Shown: positions 44,914 to 55,867 of the stretch, piece after piece | Layout: every line of letters begins with the position of its first letter | Position numbering within the stretch: the first letter of the stretch is position 1 | Source: Lentinula raphanica | Lineage: Eukaryota > Basidiomycota > Agaricomycetes > Agaricales > Omphalotaceae | Direction of reading: 5' to 3' | Assembly (NCBI GenBank): GCA_027919835.1 | Contig: JANVFP010000009.1 | Span: 1,178,001-1,242,000 of the forward strand | Length of the DNA stretch: 64,000 nt | Translations under genes and position numbers: made by a program | Notes under the pieces: model-generated | The model's input: only the letters and a program-made list of their open reading frames with translations | What the model was told of the DNA's origin: nothing | Databases searched by the model: none

Positions 44914-47900
44914 CTAAGTCAAAGGTCCGGGTTTATCTGGATATCGGAGGTGGAAAGCAGGAATGAGTTCGTCGGCATGAATGTCGTCTGCAGCAACCCA
45001 AGAGAACTCTTCATCGGTACCTTCATAACCAGACCATCTAACGAAGTACCGGAGGGGACAACGTTTGAACCGACGGTCCAGTTTTGAATCAAGTACTTCA
45101 GCAACGAGATACTCAACTTCACCTTCAACCTCGATCGGAGGTGGAGGTGTTTGGGTCCGATTCGGAATCGGATTCGGATAGGAGGGTTCGAGTTGTGAGA
45201 CATGGAATACAGGATGAATGCGACGAAGATAATCGGGGAGTTGTATCTTGTATGAGAGAGAGCCGATCTTCTCAAGAACCGTGAAAGGTCCAAGATACTT
45301 CTCTGCAAACTTCGCTGTAGGTCGAGTGGATCTAATGTATTTTGCTAGAACGAAGACTTCCGATCCGACGGAGAACTCCGGCGGAGGAATTCGTTTTCGA
45401 TCAGCCTGTTCCTTGTATTTCTTTTGAGCATTAGTGATTTCATCACGTAGAAAAGTATGAAGCTCATCAAGATTAACAACGAAATCCTTGGCTAAGTCGG
45501 AACGAATATCAATCTCCGGTCGGACTGTGATGTTCGGATGGTAGCCTTTGTTAGCAAAGAACGGAGTAAGACCAGTAGAAGCGTTAGGAGCGTTGTTATA
45601 AGCAAATTCCGCAATCGGAAGAAGGGATGACCAGTCGTCCTGTTGATAAGAACAATAGATCCGGATGTACTGCTCCAGAGTTTGGTTTACTCGTTCGGTT
45701 TGACCATCAGCTTCCGGATGATAACCAGACGTATAGTGTAATTCCATCGACAAAGCTTGACCTAAAGCTCGGAAAAACGCCGAAACGAATTCCGATCCTC
45801 GGTCGGAGGTAACATGATTCGGAACACCGTGTTTAGAGAAGACATGAATAACGAAAAGTTGCGCCAATTGTTCGGAGGTGATTTTGTCGTCACAGGCAAT
45901 AAAGATAGCTTGTTTGGAAGCACGGTCGACTACGACCAAGATAGCGGTGTAGCCGTCGGAGTCAGGAAGTTGTTCGATGAAATCCATTGAGATTGAATCC
46001 CAAGGACGAGAAGGCACAGGGAGAGGTTTGAGAAGTCCGTAGGGACGATGCCGACGGGGTTTATTCCGACCGCAAATCGTACAAGACGAAACATAGTCCT
46101 TAACGAATTCTCGTACCTTTGGCCAAGTATATTGACGACGTACAGCTTCGAGAGTCCGATTCTGACCAAAGTGGCCAGAGAGAGGATGATCATGAAAGAA
46201 TCGGAGTATCTGCAACCTGAGATCTCCGAAGTTCGGAACATAGATTCGACCATCCAGACGCAAGAGACCATCTAAACCCATAGTCCATCGGAGGTTAGAA
46301 AGATCATCGACCAACTTCAATCCTGCCATCGCTTCGCCGTCGGAGGAGTAATGTTCTCGGATCGATTGATGAACTGCTTCAAAGTCCATGACAACCGACG
46401 CTCGAAGAACCGGACCTTCAAGGAAGGTAGCACGAAGTGATGTAGTGAGTTGATCATTAGTGAATATGGGTCTAAAATTGTGAGGATTAACTTGCGCGTA
46501 GCCGATATCCCCCTCTTTGGGATAGACGTCCCATCGTCTAGTCATAGCGTCAGGTTTCGCACCGAGTTTTCCAGGACGGAAACGGATAACGAAGTTGAAC
46601 TGATGAAGGTATTCGGACCATCGGACCTGCCGTCGGGTAAGAATCTTCGTAGTGGAGAAATACTCCAGATTCTTGTGATCAGTAACGACGTCGATCGGAG
46701 TGCCCGAACCTTCAAGGTAATGCCGCCAAGCTTTAAAGGCTTCGAAGATAGCTAGCAATTCCTTGTCATGAGTGTCATAGTTCAATTCGGCAGAATGGAA
46801 AGTGCGAGAAAGGAAGGCCACCGGATGAATTTCTCCATCGGCGCCGACAATGGATAGGATAGCTGCTAGAGCATAATCCGACGCATCTGTTTCGACAATA
46901 AGAGGTTTATCAGGTTCCCAATGAGAAAGAATAGGGGCATGAGTGAAAGCGTGCTTAAGCGTATCGAAGGAATCTTGACATTCCGAAGTCCAGACCCATG
47001 GAGTATCTTTCCGAGTGAGTCGGTTCATCGGAACGACGATATCACTGTAATTGTGAATAAAACGACGATAGAAATTCGCAAAACCTAGGAAGGACTGGAT
47101 GTCCTTAACCTTCCTTGGCGTCGGCCAATCGATAATAGCCTTGATTTTGTCCTCGGCCATGGAAAGTCCGTCGGGGGAGAGAATATACCCAAGATATTCA
47201 ACCGTATCAATTCCGAATTCACATTTCGCCGGATTGCAGAAAAGTTTGTGTTTGCGAAGACGTCGAAGAACCTCTTTGACATGCTCCTCATGCGCCGTCG
47301 GATCGTCGGAGTAGATGAGGATATCGTCAAGATAGACTATAACACAGACATCGAGTAAGTCAGCAAAGATATCATTGACGAAACGTTGAAACGCAGCAGG
47401 AGCATTGGTGAGACCAAACGGCATGACCAGCCATTCAAAAGAACCATATCGGGTTCGGAATGTGGTCTTCCATTCGTCTCCGTCGGCGATCCGAACGAGA
47501 TGATAAGCATGAGCGAGGTCCAACTTCGTATAGATTTTCGCTTTCTTCGGGGCGTCAAGCAAATCGGAAATGAGTGGGAGAGGATACCGATCTTTTTTGG
47601 TGATGCGGTTTAGTCCTCGGAAGTCGACGCAAAGTCGGAGAGAGCCATCCTTCTTCGGAACGAAGAGAACAGGAGCTCCATGAGGAGAAGTCGAAGGACG
47701 AATAGCTCCGCTAACCAACTGTTTGTCGATGAATTCTCGTAGAGCTTCCAGCTCACGAGGGGATAGTGGGTAAATTCTTCCGATCGGAGGTTCCGCACCT
47801 TCCTCCAGATCAATCTTCAGGTCGTAAGACCTATGTTCTGGGAGCACTTCTGACTCGACTTCGTCGAAGACATCAGCGAAATCCCGATAAGCTTCAGGAA

Positions 47901-48723
47901 TAGGAGGAGATTTAGAGTCCGACGTCGCCGTCGGCGGTGCTGGTTGAGAGGCTCTAGCCGCCACTTCGGAGTGTACAGCGTAGAGTAGAAGGGGTTCCAT
48001 ACCAGACATCTTGCAGGCATGATGAAAAACAGTAGCACCGACCAAGGCTATATCGACTCCGGAGTATTCCAGTTTTGAAGCCATCTGAACAACGGAGGGA
48101 TAAGTATACAATGGTTCGAAAGGAAATTTGTCCGAGAGAGGACGAGGTTTCAAACGAGAACGGGAGGTGAAGGCAGATCGACCAGCTCTTGTAGGGAGAG
48201 GATCATCTGGAGGTGACCGAGGGTATCGAGTCGGATCAAGATTCTCTGAGTCCTCCGATCCGTCGGAGGGTATCTCAGAAGAAGACGTCTGTGATAAAAC
48301 TTGATCAGTGGTTCGGATTGTAATTGTTTTCGCTACCCAGTCAATCGACGGATTGCAGCGGGAGAGAAAACTATATCCTAAAACTGCTTTACAAGAAGAA
48401 TCCAAAGGTGTGACATAAAAGTCCAGAGGTAGTTGCTCGTTTGAAGGAAAAACTACCGATAACGAAACGTATTCCGAGATCGGAGTCGGAGAAAGTGAAC
48501 CATCAAATAATCGGAGATTGATCGGAGTAAGGATAGGTTTTGTCGGAATTCTTTTTTGGCGAACAAATGAAGTATCAATAAAACAATCAGTAGAACCGGA
48601 ATCAAGTAAAGAATCAAAAAAGATGGAAATATAATCAGAAGTAATAGTAGAAATTTTAGCAGACAGAGGTATGATGAAAGATTTCTCGAGATTAGAAAGA
48701 GCGGACGCGTTGAGAGTAAGCAC
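44914..48723 (-). CDS. pol: E2 Pol polyprotein with chromodomain
   Basis: 1269 residues with the same domain series as E1 Pol: protease DSGSTD, reverse transcriptase YLDDILIYSDD, RNase H VETDASDYALAA, integrase zinc finger and DDE motifs, and a C-terminal chromodomain (LRYFVRWSGYEGTDEEFSW). There are no stops or frameshifts. It differs from the E1 copy at scattered residues (for example IFFDSLLD for ISFDSLLD, EFVSAFF for EFVLAFF). It should be competent for reverse transcription and integration. Confidence 0.95.
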   Translation of the reverse strand: MLTLNASALSNLEKSFIIPLSAKISTITSDYISIFFDSLLDSGSTDCFIDTSFVRQKRIPTKPILTPINLRLFDGSLSPTPISEYVSLSVVFPSNEQLPLDFYVTPLDSSCKAVLGYSFLSRCNPSIDWVAKTITIRTTDQVLSQTSSSEIPSDGSEDSENLDPTRYPRSPPDDPLPTRAGRSAFTSRSRLKPRPLSDKFPFEPLYTYPSVVQMASKLEYSGVDIALVGATVFHHACKMSGMEPLLLYAVHSEVAARASQPAPPTATSDSKSPPIPEAYRDFADVFDEVESEVLPEHRSYDLKIDLEEGAEPPIGRIYPLSPRELEALREFIDKQLVSGAIRPSTSPHGAPVLFVPKKDGSLRLCVDFRGLNRITKKDRYPLPLISDLLDAPKKAKIYTKLDLAHAYHLVRIADGDEWKTTFRTRYGSFEWLVMPFGLTNAPAAFQRFVNDIFADLLDVCVIVYLDDILIYSDDPTAHEEHVKEVLRRLRKHKLFCNPAKCEFGIDTVEYLGYILSPDGLSMAEDKIKAIIDWPTPRKVKDIQSFLGFANFYRRFIHNYSDIVVPMNRLTRKDTPWVWTSECQDSFDTLKHAFTHAPILSHWEPDKPLIVETDASDYALAAILSIVGADGEIHPVAFLSRTFHSAELNYDTHDKELLAIFEAFKAWRHYLEGSGTPIDVVTDHKNLEYFSTTKILTRRQVRWSEYLHQFNFVIRFRPGKLGAKPDAMTRRWDVYPKEGDIGYAQVNPHNFRPIFTNDQLTTSLRATFLEGPVLRASVVMDFEAVHQSIREHYSSDGEAMAGLKLVDDLSNLRWTMGLDGLLRLDGRIYVPNFGDLRLQILRFFHDHPLSGHFGQNRTLEAVRRQYTWPKVREFVKDYVSSCTICGRNKPRRHRPYGLLKPLPVPSRPWDSISMDFIEQLPDSDGYTAILVVVDRASKQAIFIACDDKITSEQLAQLFVIHVFSKHGVPNHVTSDRGSEFVSAFFRALGQALSMELHYTSGYHPEADGQTERVNQTLEQYIRIYCSYQQDDWSSLLPIAEFAYNNAPNASTGLTPFFANKGYHPNITVRPEIDIRSDLAKDFVVNLDELHTFLRDEITNAQKKYKEQADRKRIPPPEFSVGSEVFVLAKYIRSTRPTAKFAEKYLGPFTVLEKIGSLSYKIQLPDYLRRIHPVFHVSQLEPSYPNPIPNRTQTPPPPIEVEGEVEYLVAEVLDSKLDRRFKRCPLRYFVRWSGYEGTDEEFSWVAADDIHADELIPAFHLRYPDKPGPLT

Positions 48724-48749
48724 CTCTGGTAGAGCACGAACCAGGTCAA

Positions 48750-48786
48750 CGCAACTCCTGCTTCGTGCGGAGGGACAGGAGTTGCG
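48750..48786 (-). promoter_or_regulatory. E2 gag-pol recoding hairpin
   Basis: Arms 48776-48786 and 48750-48760 pair perfectly over 11 bases, two bases after the gag stop. Identical to the E1 structure. Confidence 0.7.
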
Positions 48787-48788
48787 GA

Positions 48789-50543
48789 CTATTTTTCCGG
48801 TTCCTCCGACGGAGAGTCCGGAATCTCTTCTTCTTCAGCTACATCCTCGAGAACGCCAGCTCTGCCTTTAGCAGCATTTTCTTTAGACTTCTTCCGGGGA
48901 CAGTCCTTAAGGACATGACCACCTTGTCCGCAGAAAAGACAGAGATTAAACTTCTTACGACGTTCCCGTTCCGCAGGAGTAAGCTTGCCGTCGGAGCCGA
49001 GGTTGTCTGCGATCGATTTCTTCGGAAACTTGTTGCCAGAGTTGCCTTTGTTGTTGTTGGAATTACTGAACTTCTTTTGATTGTTAAAGTTCGAACCAGA
49101 GGACGAAGAGGACTGATTAGCACCAGAGTTCTGAGAGGAGTTAAACGGTACCGGTTTCTTGCCATCCTTCTTTCCTTTCTTTTGGTCCGAAGGCTCCGAA
49201 AACCGATGACTTTCCCGCTTCTTCTCTTCTTCTCTGCGCCAGTAACGGTTATCCAACCGTAACACTTCTCTCCGATATTCGGAAAGAGTCCGAGGTTCCG
49301 GCATACGAGCAATTTCGTCCTTGAGTCGGGGTGCTAGTCCTTTCTGATACGCCCATCGGAGAGCGTTAACATCCCAACCGGAGGCAGCAGCCAGAGTGTT
49401 AAACTTGATATTGTACGCTCCGACCTTTTCGTCGTTGCGCATCCGAAGGGTTCCGAGTTTGTCTTCGGACTCACCCTGCGCATCGTACAAACCAAAGTTT
49501 TCCTGCAGCTCCTGGACTAAAGCAGCGTATGACGTGGTCCAAGCAGGTAGAGCTTCGACATTCGGATCCAAGATGTCCGGTTCAAACCATTCACGAGCGG
49601 CGCCGGTCAAGTATGACAAGGCGTAATTGATTTTCCGCTGATCAGTGAAATAGTTCGGACGATCAATGAATACCAAAGACAAAGATACCAGAAAAGATTT
49701 GAGTTTTCGGGGGTTAGAACCATCAAATGGTTCAGGGTCTTTGACCTTCGTCTTTCCAGAGTCCGATTCCGACTCCTTCGGACGTAAGGCCGATGTGAAA
49801 TCCGCAAGAGTGTCGTTGAAGGACATCAAGGCATTAAGAGCCAAGTTATCTGACGAACGAGAAGAGCTCGAAGAGCGACTTCGAACCGACGGAGGTGGAT
49901 TAGGAGGTGGGTCAGGAGGATCTCGATCGTCGCCAGGGCCTCCGGGAGGACCCTCAGGAGGACCATCATCAGGTGGACCATCATCTGGTGGACCTTCAGG
50001 AGGATCACGTCTCGGGCCATCGGGAGGTCCTTCATCATCCGGTTCATCACCAGGGAAACCTGGCGGAAAGCCCGGCGGATCCGACGGAGGATCACGTCGA
50101 GGTTCCGGATCTCTGGAATGATGACTACCTTGCGAATGTCCCGGTAGAGAAGGAACTTGGGTAGGTCTAGCAGCTGCACGAGACGGAGTAGGAGGTGGTT
50201 GTAGTGGAGGAACAGGTTCACCTTCGATAACCCGTTTAGCTTTCGGAGTTAATACACGAACGTGTTCACCACTAGGCAGAATAGCAGTCTGATAGACATA
50301 CTCCGTAGATTCCGAAACACCGCGAACGTTTTCAGTAGTAACCGTCGGAAGAGGAACAGGAGCGGGACCGAACGCAGAAATGCGCGGTCTCCGGTTACCA
50401 ACTGCAGAGATAGATTCGTTGAAAGCCGTCAAAGCCTGAGCATTTGCGACAAAAGGATTTTCTTCATCCCGAATGGGAGAAGGGGTACGAGGACGACGAG
50501 CAGCACGAGTTTGAGCTCGTAGTGTTCGTTGAGTGCGATCCAT
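48789..50543 (-). CDS. gag: E2 Gag
   Basis: 584 residues, nearly identical to E1 Gag (differences such as IRDEENP for TRDEENP, DRPNYF for DCPNYF and LYDAQG for LYNAQG). It has the same Pro/Gly-rich segment, capsid domain, CCHC knuckle CLFCGQGGHVLKDC and acidic tail. The frame is intact to the TAG at 48789-48791. Confidence 0.92.
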   Translation of the reverse strand: MDRTQRTLRAQTRAARRPRTPSPIRDEENPFVANAQALTAFNESISAVGNRRPRISAFGPAPVPLPTVTTENVRGVSESTEYVYQTAILPSGEHVRVLTPKAKRVIEGEPVPPLQPPPTPSRAAARPTQVPSLPGHSQGSHHSRDPEPRRDPPSDPPGFPPGFPGDEPDDEGPPDGPRRDPPEGPPDDGPPDDGPPEGPPGGPGDDRDPPDPPPNPPPSVRSRSSSSSRSSDNLALNALMSFNDTLADFTSALRPKESESDSGKTKVKDPEPFDGSNPRKLKSFLVSLSLVFIDRPNYFTDQRKINYALSYLTGAAREWFEPDILDPNVEALPAWTTSYAALVQELQENFGLYDAQGESEDKLGTLRMRNDEKVGAYNIKFNTLAAASGWDVNALRWAYQKGLAPRLKDEIARMPEPRTLSEYRREVLRLDNRYWRREEEKKRESHRFSEPSDQKKGKKDGKKPVPFNSSQNSGANQSSSSSGSNFNNQKKFSNSNNNKGNSGNKFPKKSIADNLGSDGKLTPAERERRKKFNLCLFCGQGGHVLKDCPRKKSKENAAKGRAGVLEDVAEEEEIPDSPSEEPEK

Positions 50544-50582
50544 ATGGAATAGAGATGAATCAGTGCAACGTTGACGAGATAA

Positions 50583-50593
50583 GTTTTAATATA
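50583..50593 (-). promoter_or_regulatory. E2 primer-binding site, self-complementary to RNA start
   Basis: The minus strand reads atattaaaact two bases inside the 5' LTR edge and pairs over 11 bases with the predicted RNA 5' end at 50847-50837, as in E1. Confidence 0.75.
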
Positions 50594-50595
50594 CT

Positions 50596-51182
50596 GTTAG
50601 GACCGTGCCACCGACGGAGTCGGAGCTCCGATCAGAGACACAGAGGATTGTTGAACGTTAGTGTTGTTATTGAGCAACACCCTCGCCACGTTACCGTGTT
50701 CAACCAAGAGAGCAGAGGAGGACGAGTACAACGTGTACGAAGTCCGACGGAGGTTCGGAGTCGGCGATGATCAATGATCAAGACGACACCGAGAGTACAG
50801 AGGTGAGGGTTAACGTTAACGAGGTAATCCAAGTTGATATTAAAACTGAGGTATGTAAGTATGTACAGGCTCCTTATATACTGTACGGATAGTCAGTCTA
50901 ATCTAAAGTACAATAAGACGATACACATCTCGGTACTACAGCATCGGAGGTGAGAAAGACAATAAGCTATTGTAAAGTAAATCAATATAAAGGTCAGCTG
51001 AGCTGTCAGATAATAAAACAATAAGATCATAATCAAAGAATAAGACCAGACCGATACGCCGACGGAATCGGAAGGAGGGACAAGGCGGACACTGCTAGGC
51101 ATGACTAGAGAGATTCAGGAAATCTCTAAGTCCAATCGCCGAGTGAAGCTCCGACGGAGCTCCGAGGATTATGGTTGTAACA
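50596..51182 (-). repeat. E2 5' LTR with promoter
   Basis: 587 bases. Predicted RNA start agttttaatat on the minus strand at 50847-50837, about 33 bases after a tatataa box. Four CCG-N-CGG heptamers are present, as in E1. Confidence 0.94.
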
Positions 51183-51187
51183 GATTG

Positions 51188-51725
51188 GACTTAGAGATTT
51201 CCTGAATCTCTCTAGTTATGCCTAGCAGTGTCCGCCTTGTCCCTCCTTCCGATTCCGTCGGCGCATCGGTCTGGTCTTATACTTGATTATGATCTTATTG
51301 TTTTATTCTCTGACAGCTCAGCTGACCTTTTATATTGATTTACTTTACAATAGCTTATTGTCTTTCTCACCTCCGATGCTGTAGTACCGAGATGTGTATC
51401 GTCTTATTGTACTTTAGATTAGACTGACTATCCGTACAGTATATAAGGAGCCTGTACATACTTACATACCTCAGTTTTAATATCAACTTGGATTACCTCG
51501 TTAACGTTAACACTCACCTCTGTGCTCTCGGTGTCGTCTTGATCGTTGATCATCGCCGACTCCGGACCTCCGTCGGACTTCGTACACGTTGTACTCGTCC
51601 TCCTCTGCTCTCTTGGTTGAACACGGTAACGTGGCGAGGGTGTTGCTCAATAACAACACTAACGTTCAACAATCCTCTGTGTCTCTGATCGGAGCTCCGA
51701 CTCCGTCGGTGGCACGGTCCTAACA
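51188..51725 (+). repeat. E1 3' LTR, remaining 538 bases
   Basis: Resumes after the second gattg (51183-51187) and matches the 5' LTR to its ctaaca end. Confidence 0.95.
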
Positions 51726-51730
51726 GAAAG

Positions 51731-51989
51731 ATAAGGAGTAGTGACAGCGCGAGAGACAGATATGAAGAACAATAACACAAGGACTATAGTGCGAGAATGG
51801 AAGGAAGAATGGTGACAGAACGCGAGAGGAGGATGATAAAGCATGAGAAGAGGATTGATAATGAAGCAGGAGGTGGGATTGCTAATTGTAGTGAGTCATG
51901 AAGAACGATCAGGTGGTAGCAAGGACATATGATGCAAAAAGGAATGCATGTGATAAGGAAAAATGACACACATGTCAGATGTCACGACA
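51731..51989 (-). repeat. E3 3' LTR, right part (split by E1)
   Basis: Continues the interrupted E3 LTR and ends at 51989, directly abutting the pol stop codon (51990-51992). The purine tract aggagggggg that primes plus-strand synthesis forms the last codons of pol. Confidence 0.92.
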
Positions 51990-54900
51990 TTACCCCCCTC
52001 CTACAGTCGATGTCCCAGCGACTACCTCTGTAAGGTTTCCATAGGGTTGCCATGGAAGTGAGTTGAAGATGGAGGCTGCAATTTTCCATGGTGCATTTGG
52101 GTGAATCTTGTAAAAATCTTCAATTTCTTCATCTGCCGAGCCCCGTATGTTCTCCTCGTTTATCCATTCATCATGACCTTCATCGTATCCTTTCCATCGG
52201 ACCAGGAATTGAAGCTTCTTCCATCGACCGTAGAAGCGACTGTCAAGAACCTTCTCTACCTCATAAAACTCTTCTCCTTCTATAATTTCTGGTTCCGGTA
52301 GTGGTGGTAGTGTCCCATTCACATCATTGCCCTTCCAGGGCGACAGCCGGTTCACATGTATGTTATCATGGATTTTCATCCACGACGGAAGATTGAGTCG
52401 GTATGTTAGTGGACCTGTCTTTTCTACCACCTCAAACGGTCCAAGTTGTCTGCTTCCGAGCTTCTGATTCTTTTGTCGTATCTTTAATTTGTTGAGGGAA
52501 AGCCAGAGTGGTTGGCCTACATCAAATGTCGGTGCTTCCCCTCGGACTTCTTCTCTGATCCGCTCTTTGCTCATACGTAAAGCTGCTTCGGCATCCTCTC
52601 TTGCATGTTTCAGCAATTCCAATCGTTTATCAATTGATGGGAATTTGTTCCAGATTCCGATTGGAATGTTGAATTCAGGTGTATAGCCGTAGAGTGTTTC
52701 AAAAGGGGAATATGAATGAGCGGAGTGGATTCGAGAATTAATGACAAATTCAGCAGTAGGGAGGAGATTGTCCCAATCATCTTGTCGTCGACTTACATAC
52801 ATTCGGATGTATCGCTCTATCTCCTGATTTGCACGTTCTGTTTGCCCATTAGTTTCTGGGTGATAGGCTGTCGTGAGGGCGGATTCAATTCCCAGACGTT
52901 TCAATAATTGTCGCATCACATCTGCCGCGAACTGCGGTCCACGATCTGATACAAACCATCTGGGAATTCCATGAAGGCGGAAGATCTCTTGGTAAAAGAA
53001 ATCTGCTACACCTTCTGCAGTTATCTCTGTAGTTGTGGGGAAACAATGGATCATTTTGGTATAGTGGTCGACGAATGTGATTATGGCATTGTGGCCTGCT
53101 TGCGTCATTGGTAACTCACCAATAAGGTCAACACCAATGTCCTCCCAGGGACCAGCTGGAACAGGTAGAGGTTGGAGCGGTGCTGTATGGGAAGGATTTA
53201 GTCGTTTCCGCTGACAAACATCACATCCTTCAACATATTTGTCAACGAAGGTACGGATACCTGGCCACCAGTACTGTCTGTTGACTAGCTCCAATGTGCC
53301 ATGCATTCCTGGGTGTCCTGCTGTTCGTGAGTCATGGCATTGCTCCAGTACTGCCTTACGCAGTTCTTGGTTAGGTGGAACATATATCCTTCCTCGGTAG
53401 AATACTAGACCCTCCTCTTCTCGCCAATCAGTCAATCCGTGAGTAAGGCTCTGTGGTCCGTTGAGCTTGTTGAGTGCCTCAATTACCTCTGATTCTCGGG
53501 TGCTGTTCTGTCGTATACTTTCTAGCAATGGATTGTCAAGTAATACTGCAGTTGATGCCTTGATGAAATGCTTGGGTTTAAGAACAACTTGTTCTTTGTT
53601 GTCCTCGGAATCATGCACCTGGTGTTGTGCCATGCGAGATAAGGCATCCGCTTGTGTGTGAATCCTTCCCGCACGATGTGTTAGATGGAAATTAAATCGT
53701 GATAACCAGAGAGCCCATCGTGCCTGCCTTCTGCTCAAGTCCTGTGCCGTTCGCCAGAATTCTAGATTCTGATGGTCTGTAATGATTTCAAATGGTTCGG
53801 GTAATCCTTCCAGAAAGTGCCTCCAATCTTTGAGCGCTTCTATGATAGCAAGCATTTCACGATCGTAGATTTCATAATTACACTCTGCTGGCCCCATAGA
53901 TGCTGACCGAAATGCCACAGGATGCCAAAGGCCATCTTCTTGGAGTTGTGATAGGGTTCCGCCAGTGGCAAAACCGGATGCATCGACTTCAATCCGTGTG
54001 GGTCTGGTGTGGTTCCATAGCACTAAAATGGGTGCAGTGGTGAAGGCTATCTTCAGGCTGTCAAATGCTTCCTGCTGTAAAGTGCCCCAGTCCCATCGGA
54101 TATCTTGTCGTGTTAAGTCATTAAGGGGTCTTGCCCTTTTCGCAAATCCTTCAATAAACTGCCGATAGAAGTTAGCGAAGCCCAGAAATCCTCGAAGATC
54201 ACGTAGTGATTTTGGTGTAGGCCATTCTTTTACGGCTTTGACCTTAACTGGATCCATCTGAACCTGTCCTTCGCTAATGACCAGCCCAAGGTATTCAATT
54301 GATGACTTTTCAAACTCGCATTTCTCGGGACGCAGATAGAGGTCATGCTTGGCAAGTCGATCGAGGACCTCATGAACTAGTTTTCTGTGCTCCTCCAGTG
54401 TTTCAGTAAAGATCAGGATGTCATCCAGATATACGGCAACCTTTCCAGATGCAATGAGGTCCGCAAAGATGGAGTTCATGAGGGCCTGAAATGTGGCAGG
54501 AGAATTGGTGAGACCGAAGAACATAACCAAGGGTTCGAATAGACCCCGGTTAGTAGCAAATGCTCCCTTCCATTCATGACCTTGTTTGATCCGCACATTG
54601 TTATATCCCCATCGAACATCAAACTTGGTGAAGATCTTGGAATTTTGAAGTCGACTGATGATATCTGCAACAAGGGGAAGGGGATAACAATTCTTGATGG
54701 TGTAGTCATTCAGTCGTCGATAATCCTGTACAAACCGGAGTTTACCATCCTTCTTTTTCACAAAGAAGACTGGTGATGCAACTGGGGATTTAGAAGGCTG
54801 TATGTAACCTTTACGAAGATTTTCTTTCAAGAATCTGTCAAGCTCTTCTTGTTCGTTAAGTGACATGGGGTAGATCTTGGTTCGCATTGTTTCAGGGGCA

Positions 54901-55644
54901 TCAGGTTTGAGATCAATGGCATGATCCCAGGGTTTGTGATCGGGAAGACGTTCTGATTCCTTCTCAGAGAAAACCTTTGAATGTCGGTGATATTCCAGAG
55001 GAACAATTTCTTCGAATGATTGCTTTGGTTTTTCTTGATAAGCTGCCTCTGCCAATTGTTGGGAATAGGTGTATCCCGCTGCACACCAAAGTTCTTCTGT
55101 AGCATGGTCTAGAACTCCAGACCGACACAAGGCTCTTCTTTGTTTCCGGTTTCTAAGTAAGCGGTAGAGGGGTGGGGCATCATCTCGCAAGTCCTCCATT
55201 TCATCAGCAGTTGGTGTCGGCAATGGAACATGTTCTGGATTGATTTCTAGTAGATCTAAAGTGGTTCCCCCTACGTTGGCCACTTGGGGTTCTGGTACTT
55301 CCTTGATAACCATGGGGTGGGCTGATTTTGATTGTACCGAGATACGGCCCTCCTTCCAGCAGCTGAGGCTGTAACTTCTATGCATAACATATGGGCAAGT
55401 CCCTGAAGCCCGTTTTGCATAACAGTGGGGCAGTTGCCCACCACTCAATAAGCCTCACTATAGCTCACTATAGCAGTGGATGTAATGCATAACAACTTGG
55501 GCAACATGTTATGCATAACATATAGGCAAGAACATTTTTCAATATTTTTGAAAAAAAGAATTAATTGTATCTTTTGAAATATCCATTTTTGGACAAAACT
55601 GACACCCCCTATAGGGGGTCTTTTTTAAGATCTATCAATATATC

Positions 55645-55778
55645 CTCAACCCCTAACCCCTAACCCAACCCCTAACCACCCTAACCCCTAACCAAACCCC
55701 TAACCCAACCCCTAACCACCCTAACCCCTAACCAAACCCCTAACCCTAACCCAACCCAACCCCTAACCCCCTAACCCT
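55645..55778 (+). repeat. Telomere-like CCCCTAA/CCCTAA array
   Basis: About 134 bases of imperfect ccctaa and cccctaa units, broken by aacc and acc variants. It lies wholly inside the TIR element, with transposon sequence on both sides, so it is not a chromosome end. Confidence 0.85.
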
Positions 55779-55794
55779 TATTGGCTCATGTTTG

Positions 55795-55867
55795 GCACTG
55801 AATCAGACCCCTCCCTAATGTTGGGGTTAGCATAGCTAACCCCAACGGGAGGGGCCTGATTCAGTGC
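55795..55867. repeat. 73-base palindrome in the TIR element
   Basis: The outer arms gcactgaatcag / ctgattcagtgc and inner arms ttggggttagc / gctaaccccaa can fold into one long hairpin with small bulges around the ccctcc/gggagg segment. Confidence 0.8.

Larger units (their letters stand above)
42491..51182 (-). mobile_element. E2: Ty3/Gypsy chromovirus inserted in the E1 3' LTR
   Basis: 8692 bases with LTRs of 587 bases at 42491-43077 and 50596-51182 that look identical by eye. The target duplication gattg is at 42486-42490 and 51183-51187. It reads on the minus strand. Gag and Pol have the same lengths as in E1 with few residue changes, but the LTR differs from that of E1 at scattered positions, so E2 is a sister copy and not a duplicate made on site. 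It is the youngest layer of the nest. Confidence 0.96.
34608..51725 (+). mobile_element. E1: Ty3/Gypsy chromovirus with antisense accessory gene
   Basis: 5' LTR 34608-35195 (588 bases). The 3' LTR is 42441-42490 plus 51188-51725 (50 + 538 bases), split by E2. The target duplication gaaag is at 34603-34607 and 51726-51730, inside the E3 LTR. LTRs start TGTTAC and end CTAACA and look identical by eye. Order: gag, pol (plus strand), then a spliced gene on the minus strand, then the purine tract aagaggggga at 42428-42437. Intact frames and matching LTRs indicate recent insertion. Its own length without E2 is about 8.4 kb. Confidence 0.95.

Noticed and set aside
49666..50121. Long open frames antisense to the Pro/Gly-rich part of gag in E1 and E2 (151 residues, Gly/Ser-rich)
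   Set aside because: They are the mirror of the GC-rich PPDDGPP repeats of gag. No start context or splice signals, and the composition is dictated by the sense strand.
55645..55778. Chromosome end
   Set aside because: The CCCCTAA array has transposon sequence on both sides and lies within E3; pol sequence continues on both sides.
55643..55780. CRISPR-like array
   Set aside because: The short repeats are telomere-like and have no unique spacers; the genome is eukaryotic.
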